The position numbers and the translations under genes are program-made. The notes under the pieces are model-generated. The model was given only the letters and a program-made list of their open reading frames with translations, did no database searches and was not told where the DNA came from. From positions 12,317-76,316 of the forward strand of contig CAYRVH010000008.1 of the NCBI GenBank assembly GCA_964427855.1: 64,000 nt of DNA. The letters are read 5' to 3'. Positions 26,699 to 36,321 of the stretch are shown one piece after another. Numbering within the stretch: the stretch's first letter is position 1; each line of letters opens with the position of its first letter. Origin of the DNA: JAUPKT01 sp964427855 (lineage in GTDB: Bacteria; Desulfobacterota; Desulfomonilia; Desulfomonilales; Desulfomonilaceae).

Positions 26699-27541
26699 AT
26701 GAAACTTTTTTCTCTTATTCCACATGCAATGCTCCTCGTCGTCAGCGCATCGATAGCCCTTGCGCAGCCCGCGCCGCAGGGTGGGGATGTGTTGGCAACT
26801 GTGGGCGGCGTCAATATCACTAGGGAAATGCTGGACAACATCATTGCCACTATACCCGAAGAGAATCGGGTCCCCTTTCTCACTCCTGATGGCAGAAAAA
26901 AAATCCTCGATGAAGTGATCGACTTTGTGTTGCTTTCCGAAGCTGCGAAGAAACAAGGACTTGACAAAGAGCCTGCCATACGGACTCGTCTCGAGTACGC
27001 TCAGCGAGAATATTTGGCTCGTGAATATTTTCGGCGGAAAGCTGTCTCGAGCCCTCCTATCCCGGAGGAAGAGCTGCAAAAATATTACAAGGAACATCTC
27101 AATGAGTTTAAGCCGCCTGAAGAGATCAAAGCCCGCCACATTCTGGTAAAAACTGAAGCTCAAGCCAACAAAGTCATCGAGCAGCTTAAAGGCGGCGCCG
27201 ATTTTGCCGAATTGGCGAAAAAGACGTCCATCGACCCGGCTGCTGAAAAAGGGGGGAAGCTGGAACTCATGGACGGACGGGAATGGCTCCCAAGGGGCTC
27301 CTTCGAGAAATCATTTGAGCACGCTCTCTTCAAGATACCTAAGGGGCAGATAGGCGGCCCTATCAAGACTCAGTTTGGATGGCATGTACTCAAGGTCGAT
27401 GACCGCAGAGAACCCGAACCGCCCAGTTTTGTACAAGTCCGCAGCATGATTCGCAACAAACTTGAGGAGCAGAGAAATAGCGCCCTCCATCAGAAACTCG
27501 TGGATGAAGCCAAGAAATCGATACCCGTCGTAATTAAATAA
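26699..27541 (+). CDS. Exported parvulin-type peptidyl-prolyl isomerase (PpiC/SurA/PrsA-like)
   Basis: A 280-residue foldase. A signal peptide (residues 1-22, LIPHAMLLVVSASIALA) leads to a SurA-N-like helical domain (GGVNITREMLDNI, LLSEAAKKQGL). The rotamase domain starts near residue 147 with KARHILVKTEAQANKVI, then GGADFAELAKKTSIDPA, GGPIKTQFGWHVLKV, complete in its key blocks. It would assist folding of proteins beyond the inner membrane. The ATG at 26699 is the natural start. The next gene, 34 bp downstream, encodes a large exported FGE-like protein that could be a client; this is inferred from adjacency only. Confidence 0.88.
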   Translation: MKLFSLIPHAMLLVVSASIALAQPAPQGGDVLATVGGVNITREMLDNIIATIPEENRVPFLTPDGRKKILDEVIDFVLLSEAAKKQGLDKEPAIRTRLEYAQREYLAREYFRRKAVSSPPIPEEELQKYYKEHLNEFKPPEEIKARHILVKTEAQANKVIEQLKGGADFAELAKKTSIDPAAEKGGKLELMDGREWLPRGSFEKSFEHALFKIPKGQIGGPIKTQFGWHVLKVDDRREPEPPSFVQVRSMIRNKLEEQRNSALHQKLVDEAKKSIPVVIK

Positions 27542-27575
27542 TGATTCTCCGTCCGGCTGCATTTGGAGACGACTC

Positions 27576-30500
27576 ATGAAATGTTACCATTGTACACGCG
27601 CCCGAGTATGGGGGCGTCGCTCTGTGGTTGCGGTCGGCCTTTGGCTGATCCTCGTATCTGGCTTAAGGTTTGCCGATACTGTTGAAGGGACTGAAACGGC
27701 CCCCTCTGAATCACCCCAGTCCGCCCAAGAACAGGCGTCATCCCATGGACCAAAACTTTTTGAAGCCCTGTCAGCCTACCTTGACGGCCTCCATGGGAAG
27801 GGGATGCCTCCAGCCAAAAAGAGGTCTTTGGCGCCCAATGATCAACATCGGGTAAGCCAGCCTGAAGCGCCAGGCCATGAAGTCGCGCTGCATGACATGC
27901 AGAGAGAACTGCGGACGGCAAAGAGCCTCACAGTGAAGCGAATTCAGGAAGGAGAGTGGGGACTCGCGTCCTTCTCTGTGGAACGCGCAAAAAAAACCGC
28001 ATCGCGCCTTTCATCCGCGCGGGAATCTGAAAATCTCGTACGGCTGGAAAAATTCATCGAGAATGCGGCGAAAAGGCCAGGCCGCTCCAGCCAAAACCCG
28101 GCAGGCGTCGTCGTGAATTCCATTGGCATGAAAATGCTTGTGTTGCCGGGCGGGACATTCACCATGGGGAGCTCCGAGGCGGAATTCCGCCGTGTGAGAA
28201 TAGATTGGAATGTTGAGGAAGAAATAGTCAGACCTGAAACGCCCGCGCACAGCGTTGTGATTAGCAAACCGTTTCTCATGGGGAAATATCTAGTCACTGT
28301 GGGCGACTTTAAAAAATTTGTGGAAGAGACCGGCTACAAAACAGTGGCAGAAAAGCAGGGGTGGGCCTGGATTTATGACGACAATAAGAAGCATTGGGAA
28401 AAGCGGCCCGGTGTGTCTTGGCGAGATCCTGGTGGGAAGACCGGAGACGATTATCCTGTGACCGTGGTCTGTCACGCTGACGCCGAGGCGTTTTGCAATT
28501 GGTTAAGCAAACGCGACGGCCGAAAATACGAACTTCCTACGGAGGCTCAATGGGAGTTTGCTGCAAGGGGCGGGCTTGATCAAAAGCGTTATCCCTGGGG
28601 AGACGAGTATCCAGACGGCCGAAAACTCAACATGGCGGATCGCAAATCGCCCGTGCCCTGGGCAGACAGGACAGTGGACGATGGGTCAGAGGGGCCGAGT
28701 CCGGTGGGCTCGTATGCCCCAAACGCCTTTGGGCTTTACGACATAGTCGGCAATGTGTGGCACCTATGTTCAGACTATTACGATCCACGGTTTTACACAA
28801 ACACTGAAACAAAGACGCTGACAGACCCACAAGGACCTCGGACTAGCAAAAAAAGGGCCGTACGCGGTGGGAATTGGGCTTTCGGAGCTGGGGTTGCGAG
28901 GAATGCCTTTCGGTTTGGAATCGAGCCCAATCTTAGCACAGATTTGTGCGGCTTCAGAGTTGTGGCGCAGGCGCGATCGGATGAGGTACCCTTGACGAAT
29001 CCCACGACCCCCTTGACGATTCAGCAGGTATTAGAAGGAGGTTCTTTTCCTGCGGTCCTGGGAGAGATAAAAAAATTGGTGTCCGAAGGGCGCCGTCTTC
29101 AAGCCAGGCGTGTGGTAGAAAGCCTGAGAGACGCCGAACTAATCGCTGCGATGGGAGATTATTCAGACTTCGGCGCTGACGTCCTCGATGCAATTATCGA
29201 TCTGACTGAGGACAATTCGCAGCCGTCCTTTACGAACTCACTAGGGATGAAAATGCGCCGTATTCCAGCAGGCGCGTTCGTCATGGGCAGTTCCGAAGCG
29301 GACATCGCCTGGGCCATGACAACCTTGGCCCAAAATCTGCCGCTCTCTCTCGAGAATGAGTATCCCTTTCACAAAGTTCGCATTTCGCGTCCATTTTTTA
29401 TTTCAGAGACCGAGGTGACCGTCGAGCAATTTAAGAAATTCGTGCAGGCTACTGGATACGTTACGGATGCAGAGGAGGCTGGTGGGGGGCAAGTCTTCAA
29501 TACACGCGCCAACCGATTCGAACAAAAAGAGGGTAGCTCATGGAAAAATCCAGGCTGGACGCCGTCTGGGAACGAACCTGTCACCATGGTTTCCTGGTTC
29601 GATGCACAGGCATTTGTCGAATGGCTTAGCGCCAAAGACAAGATGCCGTACAAACTGCCTACGGAGGCGCAGTGGGAGTATGCGGCGCGCGGCGGTCTTC
29701 CCATGCCCCAGTTTCCTTGGGGTGATTCGGTGCCAGATGGGTTGAGGGCAAACTATGCCGACAAAAGTACCGATTTTGAGTGGCGAGACCGCGATGCTGA
29801 CGACGGCTATAAATATGTAGCGCCTGTGGGAAGCTACGAGGCAAACAAGTTTGGCTTGCAGGACATGGCTGGCAATGTCACAGAATGGGTGCGCGACTAT
29901 TACTCGGAAGATTATTATCGCTACACGCCCGAAGTGGATCCAGAAGGGCCCGGCCACGGTGAAAATCGAGTGACCAAGGGCGGCGACTGGACAACCGGCG
30001 CCGCGAGTTTGCGTTGCGCATTCCGAGGATGGTCGCGACCCGACTTGGCCTTCAACAACACAGGCTTCCGGGTGATCGTCGAATTGTCGTCCCCGCAGAT
30101 TCCATTCCACCTCAGCGAGAATTTCCTCACCAAGACATGGACACCGGGGGCCGACCAACGGGCCGTTGCTGAAGCCGTAGCCAAAGAAGAGGATCGAAAA
30201 GCGCTTGCTGTTCAGAAGGCCGACGCGTCTTCCCCAAGGGGCGTCCCACAGAGAGAGGTGTCAGTGAGAGGTCTTGTGGTGGTTGACATAGCTCCTCGAT
30301 CAGAAGCTGCAAAGACTGGTTTATCCAAGGGTGACGTCATCGTCGAGTACCACGGGGCTCGGGAACTCACCATAGATGTCTTGAGAGAGCTGGCCGCCGT
30401 CACCAAACGAGAGAAAGTGCGGCCTGTTATGGTGTTCATTCGAGCAGGGGAGGAATACACCGTACGCGTGGGGCCTGGTTTGGGAGGATTGACTGTGGCG

Positions 30501-30602
30501 GAGACTGTTGTACAGGGGCCTTTCAAGAAACATGTGCCAGAGCACGAAAAAGGCCCATCCCCTGATCGAAATAGAAAGGCAAAACCAGAGCAATGGACTT
30601 GA
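27576..30602 (+). CDS. Large exported protein with two FGE/SUMF1-like domains and a C-terminal PDZ domain
   Basis: A 1008-residue protein with an N-terminal signal or anchor (about residues 15-33) and a charged helical linker to about residue 175. FGE-sulfatase-type domain 1 spans about 181-463, starting NSIGMKMLVLPGGTFTMGSS. Domain 2 spans about 552-837, starting NSLGMKMRRIPAGAFVMGSS. A PDZ-like domain (about 895-970, RSEAAKTGLSKGDVIVEY) follows. Both FGE-like domains keep the structural motifs PTEAQWEFAARGG, YPWGDE, GNVWHL/GNVTEW and GFRV. However, the region where active formylglycine-generating enzymes carry their two redox cysteines has none in domain 1 (GGNWAFGAGVARNAFR) and one in domain 2 (LRCAFRG). 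No sulfatase gene is near. A binding or scaffolding role is more likely than sulfatase activation. It follows the parvulin gene by 34 bp. Confidence 0.87.
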   Translation: MKCYHCTRARVWGRRSVVAVGLWLILVSGLRFADTVEGTETAPSESPQSAQEQASSHGPKLFEALSAYLDGLHGKGMPPAKKRSLAPNDQHRVSQPEAPGHEVALHDMQRELRTAKSLTVKRIQEGEWGLASFSVERAKKTASRLSSARESENLVRLEKFIENAAKRPGRSSQNPAGVVVNSIGMKMLVLPGGTFTMGSSEAEFRRVRIDWNVEEEIVRPETPAHSVVISKPFLMGKYLVTVGDFKKFVEETGYKTVAEKQGWAWIYDDNKKHWEKRPGVSWRDPGGKTGDDYPVTVVCHADAEAFCNWLSKRDGRKYELPTEAQWEFAARGGLDQKRYPWGDEYPDGRKLNMADRKSPVPWADRTVDDGSEGPSPVGSYAPNAFGLYDIVGNVWHLCSDYYDPRFYTNTETKTLTDPQGPRTSKKRAVRGGNWAFGAGVARNAFRFGIEPNLSTDLCGFRVVAQARSDEVPLTNPTTPLTIQQVLEGGSFPAVLGEIKKLVSEGRRLQARRVVESLRDAELIAAMGDYSDFGADVLDAIIDLTEDNSQPSFTNSLGMKMRRIPAGAFVMGSSEADIAWAMTTLAQNLPLSLENEYPFHKVRISRPFFISETEVTVEQFKKFVQATGYVTDAEEAGGGQVFNTRANRFEQKEGSSWKNPGWTPSGNEPVTMVSWFDAQAFVEWLSAKDKMPYKLPTEAQWEYAARGGLPMPQFPWGDSVPDGLRANYADKSTDFEWRDRDADDGYKYVAPVGSYEANKFGLQDMAGNVTEWVRDYYSEDYYRYTPEVDPEGPGHGENRVTKGGDWTTGAASLRCAFRGWSRPDLAFNNTGFRVIVELSSPQIPFHLSENFLTKTWTPGADQRAVAEAVAKEEDRKALAVQKADASSPRGVPQREVSVRGLVVVDIAPRSEAAKTGLSKGDVIVEYHGARELTIDVLRELAAVTKREKVRPVMVFIRAGEEYTVRVGPGLGGLTVAETVVQGPFKKHVPEHEKGPSPDRNRKAKPEQWT

Positions 30603-30721
30603 TTTTAACAACTTTTGTAGTGAAACGGTTTATGGTGGTGGCATATCGATTTTTTTCATAAAAAGCTGGATTTTTTCTTCAGCTATGATACAGGGATGCC
30701 AAAAGTTGTTGAGGTGGTCTC

Positions 30722-31102
30722 ATGATAGGAAAGATTGTTAGGATTATGGTTCTGGGGACCGGGATCATAGCGCTTCCAATCTGCTGTTTCGCTGAATCGG
30801 GACTTATCCCGGTTAAGCCCAGCTATACGGAGGCGACGTTTACCCCCAGCAAAGCGACAGATCCCTCCGAGTCTGAGGCTGTTTCAACCCCCTCACCGCG
30901 AGATCAGATGTATGTCTTCTGGATTTTGGGCAAAATGCTGAGCTACCCCGTTGATAAGGTCGAATCGTTTGTGTTGAGCAAACTCAAAAGAAACAACGAT
31001 GCAGCAACGCCGACACCAGCTGGGGCTTCCTCCCAGCCAAATCCTTTTCAATCTGTAAATTGGAGGGAGATACCGCCGGCGCCGCCAGCCAGACCCCGAT
31101 AG
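30722..31102 (+). CDS. Small exported protein of unknown function
   Basis: A 126-residue protein with a signal peptide (about residues 1-24, IMVLGTGIIALPICCFA). The mature part is Ser/Thr/Pro-rich at both ends around a central MYVFWILGKMLSYPVDKVESFVL helix. Such tails suggest a flexible periplasmic protein. The ATG at 30722 follows GAGGTGGTCTC. It lies 119 bp after the FGE-like gene in the same direction and may belong with it. No family recognised; likely real because of the clear secretion signal. Confidence 0.5.
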   Translation: MIGKIVRIMVLGTGIIALPICCFAESGLIPVKPSYTEATFTPSKATDPSESEAVSTPSPRDQMYVFWILGKMLSYPVDKVESFVLSKLKRNNDAATPTPAGASSQPNPFQSVNWREIPPAPPARPR

Positions 31103-31460
31103 CTGAAACGACGAAATCTCGGTAAGAGTGGGTCCAAATCGTGGGGAGACGTGGGCGAGTGCGCCGTGATGTCACGCCGCCTTGGTAAGCACGCGGCCAT
31201 GAGGCACCGTAGCGTGTTTGTATCGTGCGAATTTGATTCTCTCACGGATGAGAGATAATTCAGAAAAAACTAGGCGGACCAGGAGATTTCATGTACGTCG
31301 CAAGTATGGCGCCGCACGGCATGAAGAATGCGAGCGACAGAGAACCAGCGGCTTTTCTCTGCTGTATCTGCACCCCGGCCAAGAGCGCTTAAGCGCAACG
31401 CGTGAAAGCCATCGCCAAACCACTTGTCCCTAGGACGACGGATCAAGATCTTCGGCGCCT
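31102..31460. other. Spacer with no gene seen
   Basis: 357 bp between convergent genes. The only structure noted is a perfect 7-bp hairpin TCTCTCA, CGGA, TGAGAGA near 31240-31257, without a T tract. No open frame here looks like a protein. Confidence 0.5.
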
Positions 31461-32029
31461 CATGGGTGCGCTTCTGTCGTCTGGGAGGAGGCCAACCGTA
31501 GAACCTGGGCGCGTGTTGCACAGATGTGATCATTGGTTGGTACAAATCCGGCGGATTGAGCCACCATGATTGATTTCATGAATTCGTCCTCGTTCACATG
31601 AAATTTGGGCTCGATCACCAGCAATTTCGCGTCAAGCTTCATAATGCGTCGCATAAGGCGAAAGAAGGCAATAGGATCAGGGAGTTCGTGCACCACATGG
31701 AGCGCGGCCACGAATTCGGCCGTGCGATCGGGGAGCTTTACTAACTCGCTCGGCATGAGCAACTCTATGTTGGACAATCGTGCTCGGCGTGCCCGGCGTT
31801 CCAGGCTTACAAGCATCTTTTCCTGTATATCCACGGCGATGACCTTACCGGTCGAGCCGACCATTCGTGCCATGGGAATGCTAAAGAACCCCATGCCACA
31901 GCCGTAGTCCATGACGATCATGCCTTTACGAAGGAAGGGACCTACAAGTTCCTCTGGGTTCTCGAGGAGCCTGCGGATGGGACTGGCAAGTATGTAACCC
32001 AGCCACCAAGGGCATATATGTTCGGCCAT
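31460..32029 (-). CDS. Class I SAM-dependent methyltransferase
   Basis: A 189-residue methyltransferase with motif I VMDYGCGMGFFSIPMA near residue 40 and the acidic residue of motif II in VIAVDIQEKML. A post-I region EFVAALHVVHELPDP (with the H-E typical of the UbiE/Methyltransf_11/31 group) and a C-terminal KLLVIEPKFHVNEDEF follow. The frame is open to 32200, inside topA, but ATG 32029 (after a G-rich stretch) gives AEHICPWWLGYILASPIRRL, the family-like start. The substrate is unknown. It lies 34 bp after topA in the same direction and is probably co-transcribed. Confidence 0.82.
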   Translation of the reverse strand: MAEHICPWWLGYILASPIRRLLENPEELVGPFLRKGMIVMDYGCGMGFFSIPMARMVGSTGKVIAVDIQEKMLVSLERRARRARLSNIELLMPSELVKLPDRTAEFVAALHVVHELPDPIAFFRLMRRIMKLDAKLLVIEPKFHVNEDEFMKSIMVAQSAGFVPTNDHICATRAQVLRLASSQTTEAHP

Positions 32030-32063
32030 AGCGCCCCCCAACGAGTAGTGTCGTGTCGCTGGT

Positions 32064-34286
32064 TCAGCCCAGCTTTGAATCTGGAAATTTCTCGTTCCCC
32101 ACTTTGCTTGCCCGGTGCCACTGGACGTAGTCACAGTCCGGATATCGACTACACCCGTAGAAAAAACGACCTTTTTTTGAGCGTCGGCGAACAAGTTCAC
32201 CTTTTCCGCATTTGGGGCAGGCCACGCCGGTACTCAAGGGTTTGGTGATCTTGCATTCAGGATATCGGGAGCATGCCAGGAACGCGCCCGCCTTGCTCCT
32301 CTTTATTACCATAGGGGCTCCGCAGTCACAGTTCCGGTCTGACGGAATAGACTGAGGCGTTTCTGACTTCTTGTGGTCGATATTAGACGTGTAATCACAG
32401 TCTGGATAACTGGAACAACCGAGGAACAGTCCGTAACGCCCTGACCTGATCAAGAGGGGCTGCCCACATTTTGGGCAGGAATCGTTAGTGGGTAGGCCGG
32501 TCTTTTTAATGTTCTGCATCGCTTGCTTGGCGAGTTTAATATCCTCTTGAAACGGCCCATAAAAGTCCCGCAGCGTCTCAGTCCAGGAGATGTCTCCTTC
32601 TTCGATCCGGTCGAGGGACGACTCCATTTGGGCGGTAAACTGCGTGTCAAGAAGACGAGGAAAGTTATCGACGAGAAGACTTGATATAATGCGTCCGAGC
32701 AAAGTAGGGCGAAATTTCTTGTCCTCGATCTCGACATATTTGCGCTTTTGTATCGTGGAAATAATTTCAGCGTACGTGGATGGCCGCCCAATTCCGAGCT
32801 CCTCCAACTCCTTGATGAGTGAGGCTTCGTTGAACATCGGAGGCGGCTGGGTGAAATGCTGTCGCGGATCTATCTTAACGAGCGAGAGTTCTTCACCGAC
32901 GTTGAGGACCGGCAGGGACTTAGCCGATTCTTCATTCACATTCTTGTGCGCCTCTTCTTCGTCCGATTCAATGGAATATATGCGCGTAAACCCGTCGAAT
33001 CGCATCACCGCTCCGGTGGCGCGGAAGCTCAGCTTGCCGGCCGCAATCACGAGTGTGGTCAGCTCAATGATTGCCGCGGCTGCCTGTGAGGCTACAAAGC
33101 GATTCCAGATCAAGGTGTACAAGGCCAGTTGAGCTTTATCAAGAAAAGGGGCGACCTTGTCTGGGGGTCGATCCATCGAGGTGGGCCTGATAGCTTCATG
33201 AGCTTCTTGTGCGGATTTCCCCACTTTATAGGTATGGGGTTTTGAAGGCAAGTAGTCGGGTCCATAAGCTGTTACTATGTACTGACGGACGGCTTCGATG
33301 GCCTCTGGCGCCACCCTTGTAGAGTCTGTCCTCATGTAGGTGATAAGGCCGACTGCACCCTCGCTCCCGAGTTCAATGCCTTCATAAAGTTGTTGGGCAA
33401 TGCGCATCGTCCGCGTGCCGGCAAATCGAAGCTTCTTGGAGGCCTCCTGCTGGAGCGTTGACGTGATAAAAGGCGGTTGCGGCTTCCGGCTTCTCTCTTT
33501 CTTTTGGATGTCCGAAACCACGAACGTTTCGGAGTCAGCCTGCAAGAACGCGGCTCGCGCCGTTTGCATATCTCGTATGTCCGCTTTCTTGCCATCGATT
33601 TCAACGAGTTTTGCCTGGAAGGATGGAGGTCTTTCACCCTTGAGTTCCGCCGTAATAGACCAGTATTCTTGGGGGACAAATTTGTCGATCGCGTCTTGAC
33701 GATCCACAATGATCCGTAGTGCCACCGATTGGACCCGGCCGGCGCTTAAGCCTGATTGAACCTTTTCCCACAGCAGTGGGCTCAGTTGGTATCCAACTAT
33801 CCGGTCGAGAACACGCCTCGCTTGTTGGGCATTGTATTTGTCGGCGTTCAATCGCGTGGGCGAGGCAATAGCTTCTTTGATTCTACGCTCGGTCAGTTCA
33901 TTGAAAAGAATGCGATAGGTCTGATCGTCTGGTTTTCCAAGCTCTTCCTTCAAGTGCCACGCGATCGCTTCTCCTTCGCGGTCGGGGTCTGTCGCGAGGA
34001 AGAGTTTTTCGGCTTTTGCCGCGGCCTCGCGGAGCTCTTTGACAATGTTCTCTTTGCCAGGAATAATTTCGTAATAAGGCTTGAAGTTGTCATTCACATC
34101 CACGCCCACGACGGGCGAACTGTGGGTAACGCGCTGAAAGCGCCTAGCCTTTGTCGTTTTTCCCGACCCGTCGGGCAAGTCTTTCACGTGGCCCACCGAA
34201 GCCTTTACATCGTAGTCCTTGCCAAGATATTTCTTTATGGTTTTCGCCTTGGCCGGGGACTCAACCACCAGCAGCGTTTTTGCCAT
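32064..34286 (-). CDS. topA: DNA topoisomerase I
   Basis: A type IA topoisomerase that relaxes negative supercoils. The 740-residue protein has the Toprim start TLLVVESPAKAKTIKKYLG, the acidic DPDREGEAIAWHL motif (about residues 100-112), and catalytic Tyr317 in GLITYMRTDSTRV. Three C-terminal zinc-finger units of the C-x-C/CPKC...CSxYPDC type lie at roughly residues 600-735. The last reads CPKCGKGELV...CSRYPDC, so the set is complete. The start ATG 34286 has an exact family N-terminus, MAKTLLVVESPAKAK. It lies 17 bp downstream of a small exported-protein gene, so transcription may start further up. Confidence 0.97.
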   Translation of the reverse strand: MAKTLLVVESPAKAKTIKKYLGKDYDVKASVGHVKDLPDGSGKTTKARRFQRVTHSSPVVGVDVNDNFKPYYEIIPGKENIVKELREAAAKAEKLFLATDPDREGEAIAWHLKEELGKPDDQTYRILFNELTERRIKEAIASPTRLNADKYNAQQARRVLDRIVGYQLSPLLWEKVQSGLSAGRVQSVALRIIVDRQDAIDKFVPQEYWSITAELKGERPPSFQAKLVEIDGKKADIRDMQTARAAFLQADSETFVVSDIQKKERSRKPQPPFITSTLQQEASKKLRFAGTRTMRIAQQLYEGIELGSEGAVGLITYMRTDSTRVAPEAIEAVRQYIVTAYGPDYLPSKPHTYKVGKSAQEAHEAIRPTSMDRPPDKVAPFLDKAQLALYTLIWNRFVASQAAAAIIELTTLVIAAGKLSFRATGAVMRFDGFTRIYSIESDEEEAHKNVNEESAKSLPVLNVGEELSLVKIDPRQHFTQPPPMFNEASLIKELEELGIGRPSTYAEIISTIQKRKYVEIEDKKFRPTLLGRIISSLLVDNFPRLLDTQFTAQMESSLDRIEEGDISWTETLRDFYGPFQEDIKLAKQAMQNIKKTGLPTNDSCPKCGQPLLIRSGRYGLFLGCSSYPDCDYTSNIDHKKSETPQSIPSDRNCDCGAPMVIKRSKAGAFLACSRYPECKITKPLSTGVACPKCGKGELVRRRSKKGRFFYGCSRYPDCDYVQWHRASKVGNEKFPDSKLG

Positions 34287-34303
34287 CCAGTCGACCTCTG
34301 CAG

Positions 34304-34798
34304 TCAGAATCTTCTCTCAAGAGTTCTTATTCTGTTGATATCGGTATTCATTTGTCTTAATGCGTTGTCAATGGTTCTCATGTGCTGGCCTACATCCCGC
34401 TCGAGCTTCAGCGCTTTGAGATACTTCGATTGATCAACCGCGGTGCTTGGTCCATAACCATGAGGAGTGTGCGCTGTGGTCTGTGTTCCGTTTTTTTTCT
34501 TTTTGGCAGACGAGTCTTTTTGCGTCTCTTCATTGCTGGGGGGTGTGGCCGCGTTTCCTGATGGCGTGCTCTTGTTTTCTGATGTCACATCGCTCCTACC
34601 CGTTGCCGAAAAGTTGTCTAATACTGGAGCCTCGGCCCGCGCCGCGGAAAACGCCCCAAAGAAAATCACCGCCGCGAAAAAGACCATGAGCTTGGAAGGG
34701 AAACCGAAGGAAGGAGTTTGAGCGCTGCGGCGCAGTCGCTTTGAAGCCATGCTTAAGTCATTGTTGCGCTGCCCGCCTGCGTCGAAGTGCTCCTGCAT
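34304..34798 (-). CDS. Exported or membrane-anchored coiled-coil protein, unknown function
   Basis: A 164-residue protein. A hydrophobic segment (LMVFFAAVIFFGAFSAARAEA) about residues 36-56 forms a signal peptide or anchor after a basic N-region (SKRLRRSAQ). A Ser/Thr/Lys-rich disordered stretch (SSAKKKKNGTQTT) follows, then a C-terminal helix likely to form a coiled coil (YLKALKLERDVGQHMRTIDN, ALRQMNTDINRIRTLERRF). ATG 34798 is chosen because GGAGGAGGGAAAC lies just upstream. It precedes topA by 17 bp. No family recognised. Confidence 0.55.
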   Translation of the reverse strand: MQEHFDAGGQRNNDLSMASKRLRRSAQTPSFGFPSKLMVFFAAVIFFGAFSAARAEAPVLDNFSATGRSDVTSENKSTPSGNAATPPSNEETQKDSSAKKKKNGTQTTAHTPHGYGPSTAVDQSKYLKALKLERDVGQHMRTIDNALRQMNTDINRIRTLERRF

Positions 34799-34971
34799 GT
34801 TTCCCTCCTCCATGGCCGTCCTCCCATGGCAATGCACGATCATATACTTGGTGGCAAATCGTTTGTCCAGCGTGTCGGTAATTTATGGTCTGAGAAGTTG
34901 GCTTTTTCGCCTTTGTTGGATATGTTGAACGACACGCTTGCGCATAGGTGTCCATTGAGGAGGCTCGCAGT

Positions 34972-36150
34972 GTGTTAAACAGGGCGGATAGCAACCAAGG
35001 AGTCGCTGCGCTTCACGGGCTGCGTGTAGTGGATTTGAGCCGGCTGTTGCCAGGTCCTTTTTGCAGCGCCATTTTGGCTGACTATGGGGCGTCGGTGACG
35101 GTGATCGAGGCGCCCCGGTTTCGCAATGATTCGGTGATCGTAAAAGTCCCTATGGTTCGAAGGAACAAGAGACATATGGCCCTGGATCTGAAACACGAGG
35201 CAGGCCGGACGATTTTTATGAAACTGGCTGCAGCGGCCGATGTGATCCTGGAGGCGTTTCGACCAGGGGTCGTACGAGATCTTTGCGTGGATTACGACCG
35301 GGTCAAAGAGGTGAATCCCGGCATCATTTACTGCTCTTTGTCAGGATACGGCCAGTATGGACCGATGGCAAACAAGGCCGTACATGACCTGAACTGCGTC
35401 GCGTATGCAGGGGTATTGGATTTGTTGAGAGATGGGCAAGGAAGTCCGATCGAGCCCGGCGTCCCTCTCGCGGGACTGGTGGGGAGTCTTTATGCCGCAG
35501 TGGGCATCTTGATTGCCCTACAGGCGCGGCATACCACTGGCGCGGGTCAACACATCGACGTCTCTATGAGCGATAGTCTCATGTCACTCTTGGCTCTGCC
35601 CCTGGCAGAGGCGCACCAGGCCACGTCGCATTCGGGCGCCGAGGCGCAGCCGGTCGGCGCCGGCGCGCAACCATACTATCGATGCTATCGAACTAAGGAT
35701 TCGCGGCACCTTGCCGTGGGCGCTCTCGAAAAACACTTATGGAAACAACTCTGTGAAAAATTGAATTGCCCTTTTTATGCGGACAAGCAACACGATAGAG
35801 AAGCCGCCAAAGAGATTGCTCAATATTTCGAAAAAGCTTTCGCTCAAAGAGAGCTTGAAGAATGGCTTGGTGTGTTCAGCGATGCAAATGACTGCGTTGC
35901 GCCGGTACTGTCGGGAACTGAACTCATAGAGGAAAAACACGCGGTTGCGCGGAAGATGCTTTACCGCGCTTGCAATGGAGTTCCACAACCGGGGATCGCG
36001 TTAAAACTCAGCGCAGCGCCCGGCAGCGTGAGGTCGTCTGCCTATCGGTTCGGTGAACACACGAGGGAAATATTGTCCGAACTTGATTATACAGAGCGTG
36101 AGATTGCGGAACTCATGGCGGCAGGAACCGTCTGGGCGCCGACGGTGTGA
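34972..36150 (+). CDS. Family III CoA-transferase (CaiB/BaiF-like) lacking the catalytic Asp
   Basis: A 392-residue protein with LRVVDLSRLLPGPFCSAILA, the N-terminal fold of formyl-CoA transferase and alpha-methylacyl-CoA racemase, YGQYGPMANKAVHDLN, and VGILIALQARHTTGAGQHID. The GTG at 34972 is chosen because GAGGAGG lies eight bases upstream; the frame is open from 34948. His138 (VHDLN) matches the catalytic His of the racemase. The position that aligns with nucleophile Asp169 of formyl-CoA transferase (racemase Asp156) reads Gly168 in PLAGLVGSL (codon GGA at 35473). The active site may therefore be changed. Substrate unknown. It stands alone between divergent and downstream genes. Confidence 0.85.
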   Translation: MLNRADSNQGVAALHGLRVVDLSRLLPGPFCSAILADYGASVTVIEAPRFRNDSVIVKVPMVRRNKRHMALDLKHEAGRTIFMKLAAAADVILEAFRPGVVRDLCVDYDRVKEVNPGIIYCSLSGYGQYGPMANKAVHDLNCVAYAGVLDLLRDGQGSPIEPGVPLAGLVGSLYAAVGILIALQARHTTGAGQHIDVSMSDSLMSLLALPLAEAHQATSHSGAEAQPVGAGAQPYYRCYRTKDSRHLAVGALEKHLWKQLCEKLNCPFYADKQHDREAAKEIAQYFEKAFAQRELEEWLGVFSDANDCVAPVLSGTELIEEKHAVARKMLYRACNGVPQPGIALKLSAAPGSVRSSAYRFGEHTREILSELDYTEREIAELMAAGTVWAPTV

Positions 36151-36321
36151 GGCGCCATGCAGCAGTGAATGACTAATGGATTCCTCGCCGCCTGCGTGCG
36201 ATACAGCGTGTGCGAAAGCGATTCGCTCTGGGATCACTGACGAAGGCTGCGCTAAGGGCTATCTTGTTCATAACCTTGCGTGAGAACTCGGAGTGCTGCG
36301 CAAGGCGACTGTGGAGTAGGC

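Noticed and set aside
27576..30602. Sulfatase-activating formylglycine-generating enzyme
   Set aside because: The redox cysteines are not present where expected and no sulfatase gene is in the window.
31460..32200. Methyltransferase extended to 246 residues
   Set aside because: The first 57 residues lie inside topA and do not resemble methyltransferases; ATG 32029 is a better start.
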